This document shows positions 1-8,170 of a stretch of 45,832 nucleotides of DNA, in pieces; position 1 is the stretch's first letter; each line of letters opens with the position of its first letter. The stretch comes from an uncultured Bacteroides sp. (GTDB lineage Bacteria > Bacteroidota > Bacteroidia > Bacteroidales > Bacteroidaceae): contig CAMTFK010000006.1 in assembly GCA_947071285.1 (NCBI GenBank), positions 1 through 45,832 on the forward strand, given 5' to 3'. A program made the position numbers and the translations under genes. Under the pieces are notes generated by a model that was given only the letters and a program-made list of their open reading frames with translations, ran no database searches and was not told the DNA's origin.

Positions 1-1207
1 GACTGAGGAGAATTGTCACCTGTACGCGGCTTCTCAGTTTTCCTTGTTCCCATACTAACTGGTTGAGGTGATATATATCCTTGATTTCTTCGAGCTGTTT
101 GGCTGATATAGCCACAGTTAATGAATCCTGGATGCGGTTGGACTTTTCATAAAGTGATAGTGCCTCATTATATTTACCCATTTCTTGCAGAATATCAGCT
201 TTGCGAGCCAATTGTTTGGCATAATCCATTTGGCCGGAATCAAACTCCTGCATCTTCATTAAAACAGAATCTGTATACGCAAGTGCAGTTTGGTAATCTT
301 TCATATAGCGATAATATTCTGCACGGGCATCCTGATACATGGCAATGTACGGAAGATAACTTTGTGGCGTTATGTACTTCTGTGCTTTTTCTATGTGGTA
401 TTTTGCAGAATCCGCTTTCTCTATACCTATATAATAATGAGTATGAAATATTTCGGAGAATAGAAAAAGATTGAAATACGATTCGTACATGTCAGAATCT
501 TGTTTCAGTAAATCGTCTATCAACCGGACATTCTGGTCCAGGTAAATTTTCAGGCTTTGGTAGTCGTTCTGATTTTTACTGTATAGGATGAGTTGTCCTA
601 ATACGTTTATCTGAATGCTGGTGTGTATGGGTTCGGAGAAGAGTTCGTGGGCTTTTTGCAAGACTTCTCCTTCTTCTTGCTTACGGTTAGTTTCGTGATA
701 TGCGTTTGCCAAACACAGATAGGCAACCACACGTCCGCCGGGATTGTCCAATGCCTCTGCCTTTTCCTGCATCTTCAAGGCTTCATTGATTGCATACTCA
801 TATTTCTCCTTATAGATATAGGTATAAATGAGCAGTTTGTGTGCATTAAAATACATCTGCCAATATTGCATGCGTTCGGCGATGGGCAACAGATAATTCA
901 CCAGTTTGCTGACACTGTCCGCTTCGTTCTGGTTATAATAATGTAACAGTCTGTAATAGGTACCACTGGCTTTATATTTGTCACTTTTTTGAAGTTGTGC
1001 TTCTTTGAACATTTCTTCTGCATATTCTATGTAATGCGGGGAATTTTGTTCTGTGAGTACCAGTTTTTCCAATAATTTAAGCCGGGTAGAATCATGAGGA
1101 AGTGCATGCAATTCGTTCAATAGGCTGTCCGCAGTGGCTGAATGGGTAGTTGCAGAAACAAATACGCATTGCAGTACAAAGGTCAGTATGAATAGAATCC
1201 GTTTCAT
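1..1207 (-). CDS. TPR sensor protein, probable histidine-kinase-like partner (partial)
   Basis: The frame is open from an ATG at 1207 to the window start, about 402 codons, so the C-terminus is missing. It has an N-terminal signal peptide (MKRILFILTF onward), then a helical region with TPR-like repeats, ending in the linker motif (IKDIYHLNQL) and hydrophobic residues (VTILL) where a transmembrane helix should begin. The start ATG overlaps the TGA of the upstream kinase gene (ATGA at 1204-1207), which implies translational coupling. The same gene order and overlap occur at 23287-25212, where the second protein continues into a degenerate kinase domain. By analogy this one probably does too, but that part lies outside the window. 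The periplasmic TPR placement is inferred from the signal peptide and the later membrane segment. Confidence 0.8.
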   Translation of the reverse strand, partial: MKRILFILTFVLQCVFVSATTHSATADSLLNELHALPHDSTRLKLLEKLVLTEQNSPHYIEYAEEMFKEAQLQKSDKYKASGTYYRLLHYYNQNEADSVSKLVNYLLPIAERMQYWQMYFNAHKLLIYTYIYKEKYEYAINEALKMQEKAEALDNPGGRVVAYLCLANAYHETNRKQEEGEVLQKAHELFSEPIHTSIQINVLGQLILYSKNQNDYQSLKIYLDQNVRLIDDLLKQDSDMYESYFNLFLFSEIFHTHYYIGIEKADSAKYHIEKAQKYITPQSYLPYIAMYQDARAEYYRYMKDYQTALAYTDSVLMKMQEFDSGQMDYAKQLARKADILQEMGKYNEALSLYEKSNRIQDSLTVAISAKQLEEIKDIYHLNQLVWEQGKLRSRVQVTILLS

Positions 1208-3051
1208 GCCACACCCTCCTTCCTGTTGACTGAATGAACGGGGTGGGTGAATTGGAAGCGTGAACCGTTCTTATATTCAGGGTCAATCCATATCTTACCA
1301 CCAAAGCGTTCCACTATTAACTGGCAAATGGAAAGTCCCAATCCGCTGCCTTGTGCATTTTCATTCAGCTTCTCAAATCGGTTGAATATCTGTCCCTGCT
1401 TTTCCGGGGCTATCCCGCAACCTGTATCGGTTACGGTAAATATAGCTGTTTCTTCCGATTGCATATCAAGTGACAGGGTGATACTTCCTTCTGTAGTGAA
1501 CTTGGTTGCATTGATTAGCAGATTGATAAGCAACTGTTGGAGGCGGGCTTCATCCGTATATATTTCCAGTTTCTCCAGGGAAGTTTCAAAGAGTACGGAA
1601 GCGGCTGTCTGCTTTATTTTTTCTACGGTATCTACCACATTACGGCAGATGAACACTGCATCATTATTAGCAAAGTGGAATTGCATCTTGCCGATTTCCA
1701 GACTGGAAAGGTCCACGACATCATCTATCAGTTTTAATAATAAATCGGAGTTTTGCTGGATGATTTCATTGCATTGTTGGCGGGTTGCAGCATCAATATT
1801 GGCGTCAGTCAGAATGCTGGAGAATCCCGACAATGCATTCAGTGGCGTTCTTATTTCATGGCTCATATTCGACAAGAAAAGACTTTTGGTACGGATGGAA
1901 TTTTCTGCCGCCTGTCGTGCTTTCTCCAGTCTGAGCTGGGAGTTGGCCAGGCGCCTGTTGATTTTACGAATATAAAACACCGATACTGCGGATATAGCTA
2001 AGATAAGTATACAGCCTATAATGGAATAGGAAAGCAGGTGATTGCGTTGAATTTGGTTGTTCATTTCAAGGCGGTCCACCTGGTATATGGTTCGCAAAAG
2101 GTTAATTTGCGAAGAGTAATTGCGGGCATTGATAGAGTCGCGGGCGGCATTAATGTCCTGATATGCCGTACATGCTTCTTGGGGTTTTCCTCGTTGTGCA
2201 TACAGATGTGCCAACGCATTCTTCATTTTCAGATACTTGTTATAAGTGTTGGCACCGTTGGAATGGTCTGTCAGCTCGTTGTATAGTTCTATAGCTTGTT
2301 CGTCATCTCCTGTACTTCTGGCATACTCGGCCTGTATATATTTCAGGATGGAACTATGGAAATAGAATGGGTAATATTCATACCATTCTTTAGCCTCTTG
2401 AATATACTCCCGGACTTTGTCCGGATTGTTTGCGTAAAGATAATAATAGGCTTGGAAAATATTCTCCATAAAACGACTATGGTGGTCGTCATTCACTTGT
2501 TCCATTTGCTCCAGGTAAGTTTGAGCTTCGGACATGCGCTTCAGCCTGACGAGGGTAGGGGCCAACTGGATTAATACTCTTTCCTGAAGTTTTCCGGAAC
2601 CGGGGATTTTATACAGTTTATTCATGGCTATCTTGTACTCTTCGACGGCTTCATTTGCCATATTGGCACAGAGGTAAGTATCGCCAATTGCATAATGGGC
2701 TATGGCTATCCCGGCATCGTGTCTCATTTGCGTGGCTTGCCGTAAGATGTCATTTGCTTTTTCCAGTGCTTCGCTGATTTGTCCGTCGGCAGCAAGGGCG
2801 TAGGCAGCCATTTGGCGTATGAGGAACATACGTTTATAATCCTTTTTTTTCCGGTATATTTCTGCCAGTTCGTCTTCCCATTGAAGAATATCGCTTAACT
2901 TTGCTTCCTGAGAATAACCTAAGTTATTATCCATTAGCTGTTCAACAAGGTGTATGCGCTTATCTTCCGAATCCTGATTTGCAGAGAGGACGTAGGAAGT
3001 ACCGTAAAATAACATCAACAGCAATACTAGTATCGTTTTACTGAATCTCAC
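1204..3051 (-). CDS. TPR-containing sensor histidine kinase
   Basis: This 615-residue protein has a signal peptide (1-23), a periplasmic TPR-like region (about 30-330), one transmembrane helix (about 342-361) and a coiled linker. The HisKA domain has the H-box FLSNMSHEIRTPLNAL with phospho-acceptor His398. The HATPase domain has an intact N-box (Asn514), G1 box DTGCGI (542-547) and G2 box GSGLGL (568-573). There is no receiver or HTH domain, so it is a classical sensor kinase rather than a Bacteroides hybrid one-protein system, and no response regulator gene is visible. The start is GTG at 3051; no in-frame ATG lies just upstream, and the next ATG, at 3015, would fall inside the signal peptide. 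Its catalytic half closely resembles the 22208-23290 kinase, so the two are paralogues. The downstream gene overlaps by ATGA. The signal sensed is unknown. Confidence 0.9.
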   Translation of the reverse strand: MRFSKTILVLLLMLFYGTSYVLSANQDSEDKRIHLVEQLMDNNLGYSQEAKLSDILQWEDELAEIYRKKKDYKRMFLIRQMAAYALAADGQISEALEKANDILRQATQMRHDAGIAIAHYAIGDTYLCANMANEAVEEYKIAMNKLYKIPGSGKLQERVLIQLAPTLVRLKRMSEAQTYLEQMEQVNDDHHSRFMENIFQAYYYLYANNPDKVREYIQEAKEWYEYYPFYFHSSILKYIQAEYARSTGDDEQAIELYNELTDHSNGANTYNKYLKMKNALAHLYAQRGKPQEACTAYQDINAARDSINARNYSSQINLLRTIYQVDRLEMNNQIQRNHLLSYSIIGCILILAISAVSVFYIRKINRRLANSQLRLEKARQAAENSIRTKSLFLSNMSHEIRTPLNALSGFSSILTDANIDAATRQQCNEIIQQNSDLLLKLIDDVVDLSSLEIGKMQFHFANNDAVFICRNVVDTVEKIKQTAASVLFETSLEKLEIYTDEARLQQLLINLLINATKFTTEGSITLSLDMQSEETAIFTVTDTGCGIAPEKQGQIFNRFEKLNENAQGSGLGLSICQLIVERFGGKIWIDPEYKNGSRFQFTHPVHSVNRKEGVA

Positions 3052-3086
3052 CTTGTTTATTCCGATATTTATTTGATTATTTGCGA

Positions 3087-3094
3087 CAAAAGTA
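3087..3094 (-). promoter_or_regulatory. Bacteroides -7 promoter box for the TPR kinase operon
   Basis: On the minus strand this reads TACTTTTG, matching TAnnTTTG. It lies about 36 bp upstream of the GTG start at 3051 and just downstream of the sulfatase terminator, so the kinase pair probably has its own promoter. Confidence 0.45.
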
Positions 3095-3097
3095 ACT

Positions 3098-3135
3098 AAA
3101 AAGGACGAGATATCCGAAAATGTCCCGTCCTTTTT
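3098..3135 (-). terminator. Intrinsic terminator after the sulfatase gene
   Basis: A perfect 10-bp stem, AAAAAGGACG at 3098-3107 with CGTCCTTTTT at 3126-3135, encloses an 18-nt loop. It sits 14 bp past the sulfatase stop, and the stem itself supplies the U-rich tail. Confidence 0.7.
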
Positions 3136-3148
3136 GCATTTTGATGCT

Positions 3149-4618
3149 TTATTTCCGATTGGTGATATCCCGTGAGCAAGGTCCTTCGTGATGCGGATAT
3201 CCGGGAGTATGGCTTCTCCATCTTTTATCTGCTTCTGTCTTTAGACTACGGTAATCATCTTTTGTTCGTAGAATGTAGTCGTTCAGCAAGGTGCGGTGTT
3301 CAGACAGAATCTTGGCGTATGCCGGGTCATGAGCAAGGTTATGTTGTTCTCCTTTATCTTTTTCCATATCATACAATTCCTCACCGTTACCTTCCAGATA
3401 GTGGGTGTATTTATACCGGGGGCTGCGTATCATGCGCCCGGGGCTGACGATAACTTCGTATTCGCTGTGCCATTCGGAGACAACGTACGGGTGTTTCCGA
3501 ATCTGCTCTTTTCCTTTCAGCAGGGGAGCGAGACTGATGCCCGGTTTGTCTGCCGGGACAGGTAGTCCGGCCAGTTCACAAAGAGTAGGCAGCAGGTCAA
3601 GAGTGGGCTGTGTCAGCAGATTGTCTATCGGCTTTTCGCGTTTCTGTATACCCGGGCCTGCAATGATGAAGGGAACATTGGTCACTTCATCATAGAAGCT
3701 GACTTGCTTGGTCACCATGCGGTGTGAACCCATTCCGTCGCCGTGGTCTGCCAGAAAAACGACAATGGTATTTCTGCCTGCGGGGGTGGAGTAGAGAGCC
3801 TGAAGAACCTGTTCTATTTGTTTGGAAACTATCTTCGTGTAGTGCCGGAAAGCGGCGATGTAGTGACGATAATTATCTTCATTCCAATGTGCAGCCTGCA
3901 TCATGCGGCGGTGGCTGCAGCAAATGTACTGAATGGGTATGGGCAGTGCATTCCATTCTTTCACTTCGAAATTTTCTGGTAGGCTGGGTAATGGGTCGCT
4001 AATGGGTTTGTCGATATGTTCTCCTTTATTTTCACCTACGTATCCACAAATATTATGTGGGTTTTGGAAGTCCACCACACAAATAAAAGGTTCTTTGCCC
4101 GGATTACTCAGATAGTTTACGGCGTCTTCACATGTACCTACGTCGAGGAAGCTATCGTTGTTTACGGGAAATTCCGGATCGGTGAAAGATTTGGCTTCGG
4201 GTTCTTTATGTTTGAAACCTCTTAAAGCTCCCATATCATGTGTTTTCCCGAAATGAACGGCCTGGTATCCGTTGGCGGAAAAGATACTTCCTAATGTGGT
4301 AACATTTTCCGGTAGCAGGGGATTGATGTGTTCGGCTGAATTGGAACGCACGTTGTTCTGGTGTGGCATCAGGCCGCTCCATAAGGCTGCGCGTGAGGGT
4401 TGGCTCAGGGGACATCCCACATAAGCATTGGCAAAAATGACGCCTTGGGAGGCGATGCTGTCAATGGGTGGCGTGCAACTGTCGTCATTGCCATAGGCGC
4501 CAACTACGCGTTGTGTCAGATGGTCGCATTGTACGATAAGGAAATTGGGGGATTGCTGCGCCCACAGGGGGAGGCTGCATAGAGTTAGTCCCATCGTAGA
4601 ATAAAAGGTCTTCTTCAT
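3149..4618 (-). CDS. Sulfatase, Ser-type formylglycine site, exported
   Basis: This 489-residue protein belongs to the S1 sulfatase/alkaline phosphatase superfamily. The signal peptide runs to about residue 20. The formylglycine motif is Ser72-Gln-Pro-Ser-Arg76 followed by AALWSG, a serine-type site that needs the radical-SAM maturase anSME; no maturase gene is in the window. An N-terminal metal site (CDHL, residues 31-34) and the later DHGDGMGSH metal-binding motif are present, so it appears catalytically complete. Length is normal for the family. Bacteroides use such enzymes to desulfate host mucins or glycosaminoglycans, or algal glycans. The substrate cannot be told from sequence, and no SusCD pair is adjacent. 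It is monocistronic, with its own terminator and a candidate promoter at 4652-4659. Confidence 0.9.
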   Translation of the reverse strand: MKKTFYSTMGLTLCSLPLWAQQSPNFLIVQCDHLTQRVVGAYGNDDSCTPPIDSIASQGVIFANAYVGCPLSQPSRAALWSGLMPHQNNVRSNSAEHINPLLPENVTTLGSIFSANGYQAVHFGKTHDMGALRGFKHKEPEAKSFTDPEFPVNNDSFLDVGTCEDAVNYLSNPGKEPFICVVDFQNPHNICGYVGENKGEHIDKPISDPLPSLPENFEVKEWNALPIPIQYICCSHRRMMQAAHWNEDNYRHYIAAFRHYTKIVSKQIEQVLQALYSTPAGRNTIVVFLADHGDGMGSHRMVTKQVSFYDEVTNVPFIIAGPGIQKREKPIDNLLTQPTLDLLPTLCELAGLPVPADKPGISLAPLLKGKEQIRKHPYVVSEWHSEYEVIVSPGRMIRSPRYKYTHYLEGNGEELYDMEKDKGEQHNLAHDPAYAKILSEHRTLLNDYILRTKDDYRSLKTEADKRWRSHTPGYPHHEGPCSRDITNRK

Positions 4619-4651
4619 GGTTTCAGAATTTTTTTGTTCAATTTAGATAGG

Positions 4652-4659
4652 CAAATGTA
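4652..4659 (-). promoter_or_regulatory. Bacteroides -7 box for the sulfatase gene
   Basis: The minus strand reads TACATTTG, matching TAnnTTTG, about 34 bp before the ATG at 4618. Confidence 0.45.
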
Positions 4660-4676
4660 GAGAAAAGGGGGAAATA

Positions 4677-4719
4677 AAAAAGCTTCCAATTACACTTTTG
4701 GACGTAATTGAAAGCTTTT
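4677..4719 (-). terminator. Intrinsic terminator of rho
   Basis: AAAAAGCTTCCAATTAC (4677-4693) pairs with GTAATTGAAAGCTTTT (4704-4719) with one internal mismatch around a 10-nt loop. On the minus strand it is followed by a U-rich tract, 25 bp past the rho stop codon. Confidence 0.7.
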
Positions 4720-4743
4720 GTACGATATTGTAAGAGAACAGTC

Positions 4744-6822
4744 TTAACTGTTCATACTCATCAGGAATTCGTCGTTGTCTCTGGTCTTTTCCATGCGGTC
4801 TTTCACAAAGTCCATGGCTTCTATCGGATTCATATCGGCCAGGTATTTGCGGAGTATCCACATGCGATCCAATGTTTGCTTGTCTTGCAACAGGTCGTCG
4901 CGACGAGTGCTGGAAGCAACAATGTTGACAGCAGGGAAAATTCGTTTGTTGGACAGGTTGCGGTCGAGCTGCAATTCCATGTTACCTGTACCCTTAAATT
5001 CTTCGAAGATAACTTCATCCATCTTAGAGCCGGTATCAATCAGAGCAGTAGCCAGAATGGTGAGTGAACCTCCGTTCTCAATGTTACGGGCAGCACCGAA
5101 GAAACGTTTGGGCTTGTGCAGTGCATTGGCATCCACACCACCGGAAAGTACTTTACCGGAAGCCGGAGAAACCGTATTATAAGCACGTGCCAGACGAGTG
5201 ATAGAATCCAGGAATATAACTACGTCATGGCCACATTCTACCAATCTTTTTGCTTTTTCCAGTACGATACCAGCTATTTTTACATGGCGTTCTGCTGGTT
5301 CGTCAAAGGTTGAGGCGATAACTTCAGCGTTTACAGTGCGTGCCATGTCGGTTACTTCTTCCGGACGTTCGTCAATGAGCAACATAATCATGTAAACTTC
5401 CGGATGGTTTGCTGCAATAGCGTTGGCGATGTCCTTCATCAAAATGGTCTTACCGGTCTTGGGTTGTGCCACAATCAATGCACGCTGCCCTTTACCGATA
5501 GGAGCGAAGAGATCGACTACGCGGGCAGACATCGAGTCGGAGTATCCACCTTTGCACAGTCTGAACTTTTCGTCGGGAAATAGCGGAGTGAGGTGTTCGA
5601 AAGGTACACGGTCGCGTACGAAAGCCGGGTCGCGTCCATTGATTTTCTCCACTTTCACCAACGGGAAATATTTTTCTCCTTCTTTCGGCGGACGAATAAC
5701 GCCTTCCACAACATCGCCGGTCTTCAGACCGAAGAGTTTGATTTGAGATTGCGATACGTAAATGTCGTCCGGAGAAGAAAGGTAATTATAGTCGGAAGAG
5801 CGAAGGAAACCGTAACCATCCTGCATGATTTCCAGTACACCGGTACCAGTCAGGATATCATCAAATTCATATACTTTTTCGCGTTCAACTACAACTCTGC
5901 GTTCTTGAACAGGAGCATAGTTGTCACCACCATTCTGTGGTTGCACAGGGCGTTGCTGTACAGGGCGCTGGTTATTGTTACGATTATTGTTGTTATTATT
6001 GTAAGGAGTATTGTTATTGTCACGAGGACGAAGGCGTGGGCGCTGTGCCATTGTAGAAGCGGGTTCCGTTGCGGGTGCCACTGCGGGAGTTTCAGCCTTG
6101 GTAGCTTCAAATTTACCGAGAAGTTCGGAAGGAAGTTCTACTTTTTCGGTTGGCAGGTCTTCGATGGGAATGAAGTCATCTTCGGGTTCTGACAGAATAG
6201 GGCTGTCTTCTACTACGCTTTTTTTGATTACCGGCGGTGCTATCACTTTGGGCGCTGCAATTTTGGGTGCTGCCGCTTTAGGTGTTTCAGCTTCAAAACT
6301 TAGCTCTGGTTCTGCTTTTTTAGCTTCTTCCTTTTTAGTTTCTTCCTTTACAGGTGCAACATTCTTTTCTTCTGCTTTAGTTTTGCGCGGACGTCCCGGC
6401 TTACGCTTCGGGGTAGTAGGATCTTCAGCCTTTTCGGGAGCGGTGGTTGCAGCTACTTCAGGAGTTTTTTCTGCTACCGGTGCTTTCGCTGCTTCTACTG
6501 CCGGGCGCACCTTAGCGGATGCAACTGTTGCTTCTGCTTTAGCCTTGGTAAGATCACCATTTTTGTTGGCGGTGAAAACTTTGTCAGTACTCTCTTTTTT
6601 CACGGTCACGCGGGTGCGTTTCTCTTGTCTGTCCACTTTACGCTCTTCTTTCAGCTTTTCAGCAGCAACCTTTTTGGTAGCACCTGCGATGGCTTGTTCA
6701 TCAAGTATCTTGTAAACAAGTTCTTCTTTTTTTAGTGAGTCTGTTTTTTTGATACCCAGTTCCTGGGCAATAGTTTGAAGTTCCGACAAATTTTTGTCGT
6801 TCAATTGAATGATATTATACAT
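4744..6822 (-). CDS. rho: Transcription termination factor Rho with long disordered insertion
   Basis: This 692-residue protein is the hexameric RNA helicase that terminates untranslated transcripts in the cytoplasm. Residues 1-43 form the Rho N-terminal helical domain. Residues about 44-315 are a low-complexity insertion: Lys/Ala/Glu/Pro-rich, with an AT-hook-like KPGRPRK at 141-147 and an Asn/Gln-rich stretch at about 268-300. A cold-shock RNA-binding domain (about 320-398) and the ATPase core follow, with Walker A AQPKTGKT (Lys458), LLIDERPEEV and FLDSITRLARAYN. E. coli Rho is about 419 residues; the extra length is the insertion. In B. thetaiotaomicron the disordered region of Rho has been reported to drive phase separation and gut fitness. 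The gene stands alone, with an own terminator and two upstream promoter-like boxes. Confidence 0.97.
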   Translation of the reverse strand: MYNIIQLNDKNLSELQTIAQELGIKKTDSLKKEELVYKILDEQAIAGATKKVAAEKLKEERKVDRQEKRTRVTVKKESTDKVFTANKNGDLTKAKAEATVASAKVRPAVEAAKAPVAEKTPEVAATTAPEKAEDPTTPKRKPGRPRKTKAEEKNVAPVKEETKKEEAKKAEPELSFEAETPKAAAPKIAAPKVIAPPVIKKSVVEDSPILSEPEDDFIPIEDLPTEKVELPSELLGKFEATKAETPAVAPATEPASTMAQRPRLRPRDNNNTPYNNNNNNRNNNQRPVQQRPVQPQNGGDNYAPVQERRVVVEREKVYEFDDILTGTGVLEIMQDGYGFLRSSDYNYLSSPDDIYVSQSQIKLFGLKTGDVVEGVIRPPKEGEKYFPLVKVEKINGRDPAFVRDRVPFEHLTPLFPDEKFRLCKGGYSDSMSARVVDLFAPIGKGQRALIVAQPKTGKTILMKDIANAIAANHPEVYMIMLLIDERPEEVTDMARTVNAEVIASTFDEPAERHVKIAGIVLEKAKRLVECGHDVVIFLDSITRLARAYNTVSPASGKVLSGGVDANALHKPKRFFGAARNIENGGSLTILATALIDTGSKMDEVIFEEFKGTGNMELQLDRNLSNKRIFPAVNIVASSTRRDDLLQDKQTLDRMWILRKYLADMNPIEAMDFVKDRMEKTRDNDEFLMSMNS

Positions 6823-6909
6823 ACAGTATATATGTGAATGATTTAATATTTCTTTTATTATTGGACAGATATGTTCACACTGCTGCGGTTGTCGTCACAA
6901 GCAACGTGG

Positions 6910-6917
6910 CAAATATA
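6910..6917 (-). promoter_or_regulatory. Candidate proximal -7 box of rho
   Basis: The minus strand reads TATATTTG, about 90 bp before the rho ATG. The 6823-7104 gap between the divergent rho and EFR1 genes otherwise holds only promoter-like sites. Confidence 0.35.
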
Positions 6918-7016
6918 CCTTTTTATATAAAATACTATGGTTATGGGATATTTATTATTGAACCGGAAATCTGATTAACTACCCGCACTTAGGAGTTGCA
7001 GATTGTTTCAACGGCG

Positions 7017-7024
7017 CAAAGGTA
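7017..7024 (-). promoter_or_regulatory. Candidate distal -7 box of rho
   Basis: The minus strand reads TACCTTTG followed by CGCC. If used, it gives rho a leader of about 190 nt, long enough for feedback control of the kind known for rho leaders in other bacteria. Confidence 0.4.
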
Positions 7025-7077
7025 ATAAATATTTTTGGTTTCATAAACAATTCGTCTTTTTTTTAATTTTAAAACTT

Positions 7078-7085
7078 TATCTTTG
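7078..7085 (+). promoter_or_regulatory. -7 box of the EFR1 gene
   Basis: TATCTTTG lies 32 bp before the ATG at 7117, in a T-rich stretch. This placement favours ATG 7117 over the GTG at 7105. Confidence 0.55.
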
Positions 7086-7116
7086 CTTGGTAAACTAAGA
7101 AAAAGTGCATAAAATT

Positions 7117-7947
7117 ATGGATATAAACGAAGTTCATCTCATCTATTTCTCACCCACTCATACCTCTAAACAAGTTGGTGAAGCAATTGTTCGCGGAACA
7201 GGACTAACAAATATCGTTACGACGGATTTAACATTGCATGCTGCCGAAGTGACTGTTGCGGAAAATACATTGACCGTGATTGCAGTTCCCGTATATGGTG
7301 GTAAGGTGGCTCCTTTAGCTATGGAGCGCTTGCAGGGAGTTCGTGCGTCGGGAGTTCCGGTAGTATTGGTGGTGGTTTATGGTAACCGCGCTTATGAGAA
7401 GGCTTTGGTGGAATTGGATGCATTTGCTTCCGCTCAAGGCTTCAAAGTGATTGCAGGCGCAACATTTGTAGGAGAGCACTCTTACAGTACGGAGCAACAT
7501 CCGGTTGCCGTAGGGCGTCCGGATGCGAATGATTTGCAGTATGCGGAGGAGTTTGGCGCGAAGTTGCGAACGAAAATTAATGCGGCTGCAGATATGGAAC
7601 ACTTGTATCCGGTGGATGTGAACCGTATTCAGCGCCCCCGTCAGCCTTTCCTGCCGCTTTTCAAGTTTTTGCGCCGGGTGATAAAGCTGCGTAAGAGTGG
7701 AGTGCCCTTGCCGCGTGTGCCGGAAGTGAACGCAGAACTGTGTACGCATTGTGGTATTTGTGCGGCTCATTGCCCGTCGGGAGCTATTGTAAAAGGTGAT
7801 GAGTGCAATACGATTGCAGAAAAGTGCATCAAGTGTTGCGCTTGCGTCAAAGGATGCCCATTCAAGGCACGGACGTATGATACTCCGTTTGCTGTGTTGC
7901 TTTCGGACTGTTTTGCACGGCAGAAGGAGGCGAGAATTATCATTTAA
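7117..7947 (+). CDS. EFR1-family flavodoxin/4Fe-4S ferredoxin fusion
   Basis: This 276-residue cytoplasmic electron carrier starts at ATG 7117; the in-frame GTG at 7105 lies closer to the promoter and is less likely. An N-terminal flavodoxin-like domain (about 1-160, beginning IYFSPTHTSKQVG, a phosphate-loop-like turn for FMN) is followed by a basic linker and two 4Fe-4S motifs: CTHCGICAAHCP (Cys209, 212, 215, 219) and CIKCCACVKGCP (Cys237, 240, 243, 247). All eight ligands are present. The family is named for the EFR1 architecture and is presumed to shuttle low-potential electrons; the partner enzyme is unknown. The gene is monocistronic, with its own promoter box and terminator. Confidence 0.88.
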   Translation: MDINEVHLIYFSPTHTSKQVGEAIVRGTGLTNIVTTDLTLHAAEVTVAENTLTVIAVPVYGGKVAPLAMERLQGVRASGVPVVLVVVYGNRAYEKALVELDAFASAQGFKVIAGATFVGEHSYSTEQHPVAVGRPDANDLQYAEEFGAKLRTKINAAADMEHLYPVDVNRIQRPRQPFLPLFKFLRRVIKLRKSGVPLPRVPEVNAELCTHCGICAAHCPSGAIVKGDECNTIAEKCIKCCACVKGCPFKARTYDTPFAVLLSDCFARQKEARIII

Positions 7948-7971
7948 ATAATTAATTGATTTTCTATTGAT

Positions 7972-8008
7972 GGTTATTTCCTGTTCATGCGGGAGATAAC
8001 CTTTTTTT
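7972..8008 (+). terminator. Intrinsic terminator of the EFR1 gene
   Basis: GGTTATTTCC (7972-7981) pairs imperfectly with GGGAGATAACC (7991-8001) and is followed by seven T residues (8002-8008). Confidence 0.75.
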
Positions 8009-8017
8009 ATGTGAATA

Positions 8018-8115
8018 CTAATTCGTTCCACCATGGGGTACTTTGCGTTCCCTTATGGAGGGACGAAAAGAACCTTATAAGGGAACGCAAAGTACCCCAT
8101 GGTGGAACGAATTAG
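8018..8115. repeat. 39-bp perfect palindrome with 20-nt loop
   Basis: The left arm at 8018-8056 begins CTAATTCGTTCCACC. It is matched without error by the right arm at 8077-8115, which ends GGTGGAACGAATTAG. The loop at 8057-8076 is GGAGGGACGAAAAGAACCTT. The element lies between the convergent EFR1 and tilS genes, after the EFR1 terminator and 55 bp past the tilS stop. It lacks a flanking T-run on the plus side and is far longer than a normal terminator stem. It could be a tilS terminator, a dispersed palindromic repeat or a recombination substrate. Confidence 0.95.
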
Positions 8116-8170
8116 CTTTCGCTATTCCGGTATTAAACTATTGCAGGGAGAGGGGTTGGTATGGCTGGTC

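Noticed and set aside
1204..3051. Hybrid two-component system (kinase plus receiver plus AraC domain)
   Set aside because: The protein ends after the HATPase domain, with no receiver or DNA-binding part.
5593..6715. Long plus-strand open frames opposite rho
   Set aside because: They are antisense shadows of the rho low-complexity insertion; composition is biased and no promoter or family match is seen.
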